A stretch of 64,000 bases of DNA. Source: Glandiceps talaboti (taxonomy: Eukaryota > Hemichordata > Enteropneusta > Spengelidae). The translations under genes and the position numbers were made by a program. Location of the stretch: NCBI RefSeq assembly GCF_964340395.1, contig NC_135565.1:7772742-7836741 (forward strand), in the 5' to 3' direction. The notes under the pieces were generated by a model that was not told the origin of the DNA, ran no database searches, and worked only from the letters and a program-made list of their open reading frames with translations. Positions 12,401-25,466 of this stretch are shown here, one piece after another; the stretch's first letter is position 1, and each line of letters starts with the position of its first letter.

Positions 12401-14564
12401 AGACATTTTGAGCCCTCAATTTATATCTCTCAAATTCATCCTTGAGTTGTTTAAGTTCTTGTTGACAAGCTTTGTGTGCAGGGTCACTTTCCATACTGCT
12501 ACAGTCTTCCATATTACACACTTCTAGTAAAACACAAACAGATATTTGCAAATATTATTTGACAACACGAATCTACTCTGAATCTTTATGTAGTATAGTT
12601 CCTGACCTATTGTTCAATTTAGTGGATTTTTACACCAAATGTGATGGCTATTTATTCAAGGTTTTTGAAGAGGTTTGTGTAACTAAAGAAAATTAAGCAT
12701 ATGCCAAGTATGGACTCTCACTTTTGTGCTAGGTTTGAATGAATGCCAAGTATGGACTATCACTTTTGTGCTAGGTTTGAATGAATGCCAAGTATGGACT
12801 ATCACTTTTGTGCTAGGTTTGAATGAATGCCAAGTATGGACTATCACTTTTGTGCTAGATTTGAATGAATGCCAAGTATGGACTATCACTTTTGTGCTAG
12901 ATTTGAATGAATGCCAAGTATGGACTATCACTTTTGTGCTAGATTTGAATGAATGCCAAGTATGGACTATCACTTTTGTGCTAGGATTGAATGAATGCCA
13001 AGTATGGACTATTACTTTTGTGCTAGGTTTGAATGAATGCCAAGTATGGACTATCACTTTTGTGCTAGGTTTGAATGAATGCCAAGTATGGACTATCACT
13101 TTTGTGCTAGATTTGAATGAATGCCAAGTATGGATTATTACTTTTGTGCTAGGTTTGAATGAATGCCAAGTATGGACTATCACTTCTGTGCTAGATTTGA
13201 ATGAATGCCAAGTATGGACTATCACTTTTGTGCTAGGTTTGAATGAATGCCAAGTATGGACTATCGCGTTTGTGCTGGGTTTGAATGCCAAGTATGGACT
13301 ATCACTTTTGTGCTAGGTTTGAAAGAAATAAGACCATATTTGTCAGAGATACAGCTGCAATCAGACAGACATGAACATTGTTTTCGATGTCAGTGTTGTA
13401 TTTTGCTCCTTAAAAGTGGACATATGGATGAGGATTCGGTATTTATTTTGGATTTCTAATTTATAAAACAACTTAACTATATTTCCTTACATGTACTTGT
13501 AAAATCGATGCGGAACAACACTGATCAAGTCTGTATTTGTATCTCAATATAGTGCAAAATGCTAAAGAATGTATAAAATGTTTGTTATTGTATCTTTTAC
13601 ACATTTGTTAAGATTTGCAATTTGTTGAGTTACAAACAAGGACTTTGCATATGTTGTTTTACGTTGATTTTTCAAGTAGGAAACCATGATAAAATTAGTT
13701 AACAAATTTAAAAAATCCAAAATAAATACCCAATCCTCATCCATATGGCCACTTTAAAATACCCAACACAACATACAGCTGCAATGGACGAACAGTATGA
13801 ATTTTTAGCTTTATAAAATTTGCTTTTTAAAATATTATTTTATTAGTTTTGTTACAAACAAGTAAACATAAACACTGAACAACACATTTTTGTATGCATA
13901 TTAATCAAAACCTCACATACATGTACAATCCTCATGAATGATGCATGATAATCAGTCAAACTAAGAGATTCCAACCATTACTTACCATCAATATCTAATG
14001 GTTTCTCTGCTCTCTGATTGGCTAATTTCAGAAGACCCTTTAACTTGGTGATTTTTTCGACAAGAGTTGTGATGTCTACGTTACTCTCATCTTCATCATT
14101 GATATCTGGTATTGGTGTTTTATTTGCTGCTCTAGCCAGTGCTGTGTTTTCTAAATCTAACTGAGATACTCTCTCCTTCAAACGCCTAAAATAGTAAAAT
14201 ACACAGACAACAAAAAATGGTAAGATTGTAGACTTTGGGCAACAATTGATGTCAGTAATATTTGGAATGGTCATTATTCAGTCTTGGCAAGTTGATGTAT
14301 ACAGTATACCCATCGCTGTTGGTATCATTAAACACTCAGTTGCTTGGTTGTTGCTATGGGCTTGTCTATGGTTGCTGTACATATTTATGCAAATTTGTTA
14401 ATGTTAATTCACTTGAATACGCCCACTTTAGTACAGTCTACAACTTACCAAACACTCAGTCTGTCGATCAAATACATTTTGATAAAAGTTGATCAAAATA
14501 AAATGAAAGTTAACTTTGAAGGAGTAAGGACTGAACAAATGGGACTGAAGGATGGACAAAAAAG

Positions 14565-14606
<42 letters not shown>

Positions 14607-14707
14607 TACACACACACACACACACATACATACATACATACATACATACATACATACATACATACATACATACATACATACATACATACAGAGACAGACA
14701 GACAGAC

Positions 14708-14752
<45 letters not shown>

Positions 14753-14905
14753 TAGATAGATAGATGGATAGGGACTGAAAGATGAAGACTGGTATGCAGA
14801 GTTAGCAAAACCCTTCAGTTGACAGGCAGGCAGATAGATAGACAGCCAGACAGATAGACATGTACATATACACAGACAGACTGACCAAAAATCAGGCAGA
14901 CAAAC

Positions 14906-14948
<43 letters not shown>

Positions 14949-17900
14949 AGCACTACAGGCACAGACATACAGACAGACACAAAATTTACTCATATCTCAT
15001 TTCTCAACTCACTGTATTGACAGTTGGTCTTGATAGCGTAGTCTTTCATAATTACCAACAACAGATGACAGATCAGATAATTTGGCTTCCAAGTTTGAAA
15101 CCCTCTGCTCATCATTTTCTGCTAATTGTTTTAATTTGTCTTCAGCTTCTACTGCTTTTCTCTGTTCCAATTGCACTTGCATTCTGTGCTGAGCCTGTCA
15201 AAAAGGTATGCATGTCAACATGAGGTACAAAAGTTAAAATAATACAACACCTGGATAGACCATGCAGGAATCAACGAGCATGTAATTGATTGATTTATTG
15301 ATTGGTTAATTTATTATTAGGTTGAATGATTGATCGATTGAATGATTAATTTTGTAGTGAAATAAAACTTATTTTGTGCGTGATATTGCTCAATTGTTTT
15401 ATTGATTTTTGTGGTGATATAAAACTTTTTTCTTCTTTCCCTGGCTATTTTTTTCTCTCTCTCTCTGTACATAATTCTCTCTTTATAACACTCATTTATG
15501 CATTAACTACATGTAGACTAAAGTATAAACCCTTTCTTCCTTGTTAGTGAAACACCAAGCTTACATCATTTTAGCTGTAATGTCGCATGAGTGAAACACC
15601 AAGCCAACATCATTTTAGCTGTAATGTCCCATGAGTGAAACACCAAGCCAACAACATTTTAGTTGTAATGTTCCATGAGTGGAAAACCAAGGCAACTTGA
15701 TTTCTCCTGTATGTTGTCAATTTGACAAGTATCTCATCAAGTCCATTTTAGCAGAAGACTGTTTTTACTGCATTGTCATAGAATAGCAATGCTTATCACT
15801 GTTCAATGTGATTTGGCAAAGGATTCTGCTGTGTTTATTGTGTCTCTGTTACTGTTAGTCTAATGTTAAATGTGTCTATATTTGTGTCAGACATCGTGTA
15901 CCATGACAGAAACACAAAGGCAACATTATTTCTCATGTACAATGTAACAGTAAGTTTCTAGAAAGAATTTGGTGCATTCTATTATTTGGTAAAAATGAAC
16001 AGAAAGGAGCACACACAAAGTTACAACTACCACAGGACGTACTTTCATCTCAGCCATTCCTTTTTGTAATTCCAGTAGTAATGGTGATGGTGTTAAGACT
16101 TGGTCTTCTGCTGCTTGTAAACGTGTTCTGACAGCATCCAATTCTCTACTTAAAGTCGTAATTTGCTTCTCATACTCCTCAGTTCTAATAGAAATATTAT
16201 AATTAGTAATATGACAGAACCTCATGGCATGTGACTGCAAGTGTGGCGTGCTCTGTGTATTTGCATGAGTGCTTACAGTTTTCTCTCCGCCTGTACTTTC
16301 ACGAGCGTAGCAAGTAAAAGTGCAACAGTGGAACAGAAAATACTGCAAGCACGAGTGCAAATATGCCACATTTGCATTAACTCTGCATATGGTTCTGTTA
16401 TTATTATGATGCTATGTTTATCCAAAACAATAAATTACCATAAAAATAACATTATGCGATCACGCACTTTCATGTATTACAAACGATCGCATTCTCATTT
16501 ACATATAATTTGCATACAGGTATGCAATAATGTTTTCAATATTGCACCGCAGTGCAAATACCAATAGTATGTGTGTGCACCAGTGCAAGTAATCTCTCAC
16601 ACATATGTACATGTAATAATTATTTGAAACGTAAATGGGAATAGCCTGTTTACTATTCTGTTGTGTTATGTCATTAGCTGTCATACATCCAAGCACTGGA
16701 AACAACTGCTTGTTTGGAGAACAATGAATAAGTTGTAATTACAATTTGAAAATGTGGGCCAAAGAAACATGAATACAAATATGGCAATATCATTCAAATG
16801 AAGTCATTATGTAAATGTACATGGCTAGCAGATATGAACACACATAATACATGAAGCCTGGGAGTACATGTACATGTATGTATGCGATAATTTACAGGTA
16901 ACTGTGTAAATTCAATATGCAAATGGTTTGATAGCAACTTTTGTACTAAATAAGTTTTGAATTAACACTTCTCAAGACAAGTTAGTTCATTTTGAGTGTT
17001 AGGTGATCACAATCCACTGAGCACAACGCCATATGCATGCAAAATATTTTTTTCAGTTAACAGTTCTCAAGACAAGCTAGTTCATTTTGAGTGTTAAGTG
17101 ATCACAGTCCACTGAACTGAATGAGCACAACTCCATATCCATGCAAAATATTTTTTTTCAGTGTTACATGGGTATATCGGTACAGTATGTTTACAGTATG
17201 CCTTATTTAGTTATTAACAGTAGAGTAAGAACTCTTTTACAGAACAGAAATTCTATGGTACCAACTGTACAAATACCAGTACAAAAAATACTACAATTAG
17301 TCAGAATTCGTCGTTTTTTACTTGTACTTATTTTTACTCCGGCAAAATAAAAAATATATACTGGTACAACTTCTGATAAAGCACAAAGTTTAAATTTGTA
17401 TACAGAGATATAATTTTATTAGCAGTAAAGCTACAACAACGTTAATCATTAATTTAAAACAAACTATCAAACTATATAAAAGTACCAGCAAAAAAATTAA
17501 GTATTCATACACCTTGTTTAGTATTCATTTAGCTATTAAAGGGCGACAAGCATAGTTTGCACATTTTTCTTATATATTTAAAAGGTACTTTCAATATTCT
17601 GCTTACTAAAGTATACATAACCATTATTTGGAATTGGCAGAACTCAAATCTTGTATTAAGATTTATCTTATAAGTGATCTGATGAAGGAATTTATTACAT
17701 GGATGCAAAAATGTTGAGGAAATTTCTACCACACAATTTACTGTTCTGACAATGCCACAACACAAATTGTGATGTCATAAAAGGCACACAACAATGTTAC
17801 CATCAAATTAGGATAGTTTAATCGAAAGTTTAATATAAGTATTTTCAATTGAGTAGAAAGCTTATAAACTCAGTTATGCCACTTTTAATTTCGTTTGGCA

Positions 17901-20900
17901 GAGTGGAACAGTTACTACATATTATGTATTGAGTCAACCGTCAAACTTTTCATCACCAAAAAGTCACGTAACATGACAAATAAATAACCAGATTGGGTTA
18001 TTATATTGTCATATCGATGTATATAAATTGTCATAACAGTAATTTGATATATTAAGTTGAATAATAATCATTTGAAATATCATGTTTTTGATTATCAAAA
18101 CTACATCAGCTTATTACCAACGCCGCCATGTATTAATCCTTAGACTAGTGACGTCATTAACTTATTATCAACGTCTCCATGTATTAGTGATTGGACTTGC
18201 GACATTGTCAGCTTGTGGGATGAAGAAAACTTAAATTTGCCAAATTAATCATTTATAAATAAATTTCTTTCCTGAAAGACAGTGCAAACACATGTATTCA
18301 AGGATTACATACATGTAGATGCATTAATTTACACATTGATGTTAATTTTCCCGATTGTAGTCTTTTGTACACAAACAAATAGCCCCCACCCCCACCCCCA
18401 CCCCACCCTAGTAGAAAGAGGAAGATTTACAAATAATAATTTATTAATATTAAAACATTAATTTTCAATTGAATTTTGAAAAAAAAAATCATTTTTTTTT
18501 CCATTTTGGACAACAAATTTTACTTCTAGATTTTACAAAATCAAGAATGATAGTGATGTACAAAAATGTACAATGTGTAGATGAAAGTTTTGATACCATG
18601 CGTACAAATAGTCAAAGTGTCAAAGGAGTACATACTATATAAATAATCATTGGCTTTGTACTTACTTGTTAGGCATAGATTTTTGTTTGTGTAACGATTC
18701 TTGTAACTCTTCAACCTACAAAAACATACCAGATGATAAATATTATAATAGATCATTTCAGGTTATAAGAGAGGTTAATCTGTTTGTATTTACATGTACA
18801 TGTGTTCCATACACCTCACACCATAGTCATGTGATTTGAAGGCAAACGCATACAGTCCACAGCAGATGTTGGTATGTGAACAGGCCAGTCCACACTCCAC
18901 TAACAGTACGAAATATTACCCGGCGATATGCATGCCAATTTGTTTGCTCGCAGGTTTGATTATGCAGTAGTGTTCAAATGTATGCACAATATAGTTAGTT
19001 GCTCTGAAACGTACAGGTGAATAATTAACTGCTGTAAATAAGATTGGGCCATTTTTTCTAACAAAATTTCATAATTTTGGTAATTTTAATATCAAAGCTC
19101 AGAAATGTAAAAATGGTAAACTAATTGTAGTTATTTTATTTTTTTATATGTTTATTTATTTATTTATTTTTATTTATTTATTTATTTATTTATTTATTTT
19201 TTTTGGGGGGGGGTTCCTTTGCAAAAAAGGTCTAAAATACTGATAAGTTTGGAAAACAATGGCTTGTGTTTAGCCTTCTGAACAAAAGATGCAAATGCAC
19301 ACTCACACATTCCACTGTCTTTCAAGTTTGAGTTCTAAATGGCACAGCTAAAAATACCTCTACATCTACACCTGCATGATTACACTCATGTACATGTTCT
19401 AATATCCAGCTAAACCTCTGTATTATCTCAAAAAATAGAGGAATCTTTTCAGCTTTCCGCACTGTTTTAATCATTTTCAATAACTGAAAAATAGTACTAA
19501 CAATGTACTAATATGCAATACAACAGTCTCCAAGTTACATGTACTTTGAAAAGCAACTGGTAGTAAACATTCATACATTGCAACCAAACCACATACACAC
19601 ACTGGTATACATACAAATCCATGTCAAGTTGTACCTGTTCAAACAGAAAGTACTGGATTTACACCTGTGTTGTTCTACATCATAACAACACAAGTCTACA
19701 TCATTGGTTCTGGTGCTCAATGCATTAAGTCAATTACGCACAGTAATATTTACACTTTTTCTTTAGATTTTCAAACAAAGTTACACATTGGGCATAATGG
19801 ATTATTTATAAGGTATGTTACATTCAAGCATGCAAATAGAATCTGGAAGCAGAGTACAAATGCACACAGTGACTTTTAAAAGTCACTTATTGTAGAGTAC
19901 TCTAGTTAAATTTCAAAAAGTGATTAAGCAGAGATAATTGTTTACCATTTGTTCAAATTTTTCTTTTTCTGTCCGTTCATTGGCCACCAGTTGTTGCAAT
20001 TCATGCAGCATTACGGCATGCATAGTGTGTTCTTGTTCCAAGTCCAGCTGTTGCGCTCTAAGCTTGGATTTACACTGTTGATAAAGTATACAGCTGGTAT
20101 TAACACACGTTTAACATCAACCAGCTGTGAATATAATCTTTTCCTTTCCTTCTACTTCTGTTGCAGATTTTTTAAAGTGATCATTCTCTGTGACATTTTT
20201 GTGATACTACTCATTCACTCACTAGAAAGACAGATTGTCTACGCTTGCTTCTTTTTATTCTGCTTTGGATTGGGGGTCAAGGGTTAACCATTTGCAAACA
20301 TATGACGTGTCAAGCTAATACTCAGGCAAAATAATGAAAAAAAAACAGTTTGTTTCTGATAACATGACTTCAGAAAATAGGGTAGGTTGGACAGAATTTT
20401 CTTTTACTTTATTTTTAAAAATTACTTCAATCCCAAGATAAGATAGTCATGGCTCACAATACTTCACGAGAGTTTGTTGAGGTATAAATGAAGACAATTA
20501 CTAGTTAAGTAAATGAACACATTATGCAGACTACAGTTATCGTCTACAAAAGACCTGGTTTCTCTTTGCAATACAATTTTTTTTAAAAGTGACCACAGAT
20601 GAAGCAATGGCATGAGGATGTACACAGAAATTTGATAGAAGTAAATTGTTACCATTTTACCTTTTAGCATGTAAAAGAAGTTCAGGGTTAGCGGCTTAAA
20701 CTAGGGTCGGTCTAGTTAGGCCTAATATAAAAAAATTGTATGGTTCCAATTCCGCTCAATTTTAGAATAGGAGGGGTAGGTCAATCTTCTATTTTATATA
20801 TATTTCATATGTGACTGTCACGTTCAGGTAATTATATTTTCCGTTGTTTTCCATATGGTCTCTGTGTTATTGGTTTCTTCTGATCAGATATACAGCCATT

Positions 20901-23900
20901 ACAGATTGGAAGAACAGTTTAATATTGCCTTTTTACATTGATGTCCATTATTTCTTGCAAGACTTCACAATTTTGCAATTTTATTATTTTCTTCGCTAAT
21001 AACTAAAAAAAGTTTATGGTCAGCATGAAGGACTAGGTCGGTTAACCGGAACCAAACCATTTTTATTATATCAGAAACATATGATTTTTTTTTTATTTGG
21101 CCACAGTTGCAAACTGAACGAAAAATAAAACAAAGTAGACATTACAGTCAATTAATCAAGCATGGTATTGATGGTCTATTTTTACTTCACACTTTACAAC
21201 CAAAAGTAAATACTTCATATGCGCAAATATTGAAATGAAAGTATTTGCAACTGTAAATTTGTTTTTCATATTATTTATTGTTTTTTGATTTCATATAATT
21301 CTATGTTGGTCTACACATAGACCCCCACCCATGGAGGGTCTATGGTCTACATGTACATGTATTTACGGCGGTAGCATCACCACTGCTGTAGTGGGAAGTG
21401 ATAGGAAAGATGTTGGGGGGGGGCCAAAAGTGGCACATATGTAGATGATTTAGTAAAGTGTCATACAAGACAATTTGAGAATGGCTTTAGGTAAAGAATA
21501 AATACCGAGATGTGTAAGTGTGAGTGCTGAGTTGTATATCCTACTAATACCATGGCTCCTTTTTGTGGTGATGACTTGATGATATCAGGTCACATTGATA
21601 AGTTGTCAGGGACAACATCTTGTTACACTTGGCCTGCAGTCGGCTAGCTCAGTGCTAAAACTGGTGGTAACACTAACACCTCACCAGTATATGCTAGCAA
21701 TTGAACGTGACAGGTTAGTTTCTACACCAGTCCTATGTTAACATCAGGCTAGCTTAGTAAATGTACATGTACATGTACTAACACACTAGGTTAACATTAT
21801 TAACACCTGAGTAGTACATGTTAACAACCCTGTAGGTTAGTGCCTAAAATGAACAGCCAGCAAGTATAGAGTTAACCTCAGACTGGCACCAGACTAGCAA
21901 ATCACACACATATGCATACAGACAGACAAAGACACAGACACACGCATAGGCATATAGACATACACATATTCTTTGTAATTGAGTTGTACCGTATCTGGCA
22001 TTAGACAACCCTAATGAACTACAAGTACATGGAGGTGTACTATTTTGGATGCAATACTCATAGTTACATGTACATGTACCATGTTATAATTTATCAAGTT
22101 CTGATTTGCATATAAACATGTTATACCTCCATAAGTTGGTCCTGTAATTTTTGTATTTGGTCTTCAAATGCTTGTTTCTCCTCTGTGTGTAAATTCACCA
22201 TTTCTTCCTGTTCTTGCTACAAAGAGAGAGAAGTTTTACAAATTAACAATATTTATGGCGTCTGACCATAGCGAATTACAAATTTGGTAGCAGGTACACA
22301 CAGTCAATACTACCGTAAGTAGAGAGTGAGATACAACTGTTGACATCAGACTGTGGACAAACGGAACCTGTTACAAACAAGGAAAGTAAGCAACTGAATT
22401 GGATTACAGTGTAACAACATTTGGCACAGCATGTTGGAAGTACATGTTTGAATAACATTCCATCATTTGATAAGAATAGTTGTATGGCCACTCTACATAA
22501 TAGTTCACGTTCAAAAACAGATTTCCAGTTCCCCTGGCATTTCATGTACACATAAAGAGGCCATAAAACTGTTCTTATCAAACCATGGTGTGTAATACAA
22601 GTCTCTGCTGTTCCAACATACTGTGCCAAGTGTTATTAATCTAATTCAGTTGTATACTTTCCCTGTTTGTAACAGGTTCTGTTTGTCCATAGTCTAATGT
22701 CTGAAGTTGTACAGTATACTTCTTCATTTCAATTTACTTGGACTTATGAGTCTTGTACATAGTAATGCAGAAACCAAAAGCAATTTGAAAAGGGATTCTA
22801 CGGTATATGTATATCATTTGCCTACTGCATGAATTACAAGTATAAAGGCTACGTTGAATTGATGTGTTTCAAACTTTCATTAAACCTAACTTATAATAAC
22901 ATAACTTGCTATTTGAATAAAACATCATAAAGTGCATATTATTGTTTGACTGAATTTTAAAATAATACCTGATACTTAGCCTTACTGAACATTAAAATAA
23001 TACCAGCTCCTTACCCTTAATTTCTTCTTGTCGGCTTGGAAGCTCTGCTCCATTTTAGACTTTTCAGAGGTTACTGTTGCCAAGGCATTGGTTAAGGTGG
23101 CTAGTTGTTCTTTCAATTGTAAAATATTACATTCCTCTAGAATCTAATAAATATGAAATGAATATTATGTAAACATTTCATTACACTATACAAAATATTA
23201 TTTCATCTCTTTTAAGTGTTGAAGGTGAATGCCACACCAGGAAATGAAGTCATTTTCATAAACTATGGGTTCTGGAGAGTCATTTCATGATTTTACATCA
23301 CCTATTATTACTTGTGATTACAGAAAACATTAAGTTGATCTTGTGCCGTTATCATTACTGTGGGACATTGCACCATGGGAGTCAGTATTCAGATTGCATG
23401 CTGAATATTCATGTCAGAGATTTTTTACACTGAGGGTATAGGTATTTTGGACTCATGAATATTCAGTGTGCAACCATGAATATATTATTTCTGCTAACTC
23501 CCATGATGCAATGTCCCACAGCAAAGATACCCTAGAAATGCACAAGACCAACTTATTGTTTTACTGTAATCAGAAGTAATTGTAGGTGATGTAAAATCAT
23601 GAAATGACTCTCCAGAACCCATAGTTTATGAAAATGTCTATTTCCTGGAGTGGCATTCCCTTTTAAATTGTGCTGATATGACGAAGAGAACAAAACATGC
23701 TAACAAAAGAAGAAACATTATTGGTAAACATTATCAATGACCCTGCTGTTGGTCCAAGATACACCGCACCTGCCCATGCAACACAGTAACTTCTGTTTGC
23801 ACAGAAGGTATTGGATATGCACGTCAAGGGATGCTTATCACCTGACTGTACCCTGGATCCTTCTCTGTCGTTGATGGCATTTCATCTTTGTTCTATAAAA

Positions 23901-25435
23901 TCATACAATTTAAGAAGACATTATGTCATTCAATCATGTATACCTGATCATTTCTTTGTAGCGGATCATCTGGAATCTCAGACTGACTTCCATTGCCTTG
24001 TCCATCTTCGCTACCATCATCATCATGATTCGGTGGATGGTGTTGTTGTTGCTGCTGCTGCTGAGGTGCTGGTGCTGCCTGACTTAAGATTTGTAAACTA
24101 GCTTCTAGTGCTTCCTTTTCTTTGACAAGACTTTTGTAGGCAAGTACAACATCTAATTAATGAAAACATATGACATATTACTCAATCACCAATGTCAGAC
24201 TTGTCCATAAACACAAAATTGGATGTTCCCAGTTGTGAATTGTGTATGTAAATAAGCCTTTCCATAATTTGCCATGGTGGCACTCTACTTCCTGTCTATG
24301 TGTACCTTGGGGGTATACATGACATAGGTTACTCGGTTAAGCATAGAGCATTGCTGCTTTCCTTGATGTCTGAACAATGTGAAAAACATCCCTGATTTAC
24401 ACTTCTACAGAATACAAGGAACAAAGCTCTTAAGAAACAGTACTATGAGGTGATGATACCCTAATTTGAGCAAGGGTGCTGTATGCATTCTCAATTTCCT
24501 GTTTGCAGTTTGCAATGGCCCATTGTGTACGACTAGGGGAGAATATATCACGCATGGTTCCAAGAATCAATAGGGCAGTAAAATATATTTACTTTGGAAC
24601 AAACAGCTTCTGGAAAACTTTCAAAAATTCTATTCCACTTTGGAAAGGTATCTTTTTCTGATTGATAAAGAGTTAATAGATATGCTGCTCACTGTAGACA
24701 TATCAAATCATGATCTAAACTTGCATTTGACACTTTCTTTTTCAAGATGAATCCATGTAAAAAGTTGCTATTTGGCCAAAAGATTGCCATGCCCATTATT
24801 TTGGTATTTGCATTGAGCAGCATATATATTAACCCTTCATCTGGAAGCTGTTAACAGTAAATTGGAAACAAATGAAACAAACTACAGACACTGTGATTTT
24901 AATTATTCAATATTAATGGCACTCCCGGAAAATCAGAATAATATGTCTTGTTAAAACGTAAAGTAAAGGAAGCCATCTACATATAACAGAGGAGATCCAT
25001 CATGAACAGGGACCAAGGATACCAACTACCATTATTTTACAGACATATTATTTTGCCAGTTTTGGAGCAAAACATTAATGCTGAATAATTAAATTATGGT
25101 GTGATCAAAATCACATTTGCCTCCAATCTAAAATTCCACAGTAATTATTATAGTATACTGTACCCTGACTACACTTTACCACTGAAAATTCTATAACGGA
25201 TCAAAATCTGTATACAAAATAACCATTATATATGCATCAGTGACAGTGTTTTATTTAAGGGCGGTAAGTAGGTAAAATCTACCGGGGTTCCCACATCATT
25301 TTACCGGGGTTCCCCACCTAAACTATGATACATTGCATGGGAAGCACTACCAGTTTTACCTCTTTCCCCCTTTCTGTTACCGGGGTCCCCAAACCTTAGC
25401 AAAAACACTGTGCATGTAAACATAAACACTTCAAT

Positions 25436-25466
<31 letters not shown>

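Noticed and set aside
12369-12551. Idea that the golgin is GCC2 (GCC185)
   Set aside because: The FERYKLRAQ block occurs in both, but exons 2, 8, 9 and 15 and the total length follow GCC1.
12683-13316. About 200-codon frames made of a 14-residue repeat
   Set aside because: A 42-bp minisatellite inside a GCC1 intron; both strands are open and there is no start or splice context.
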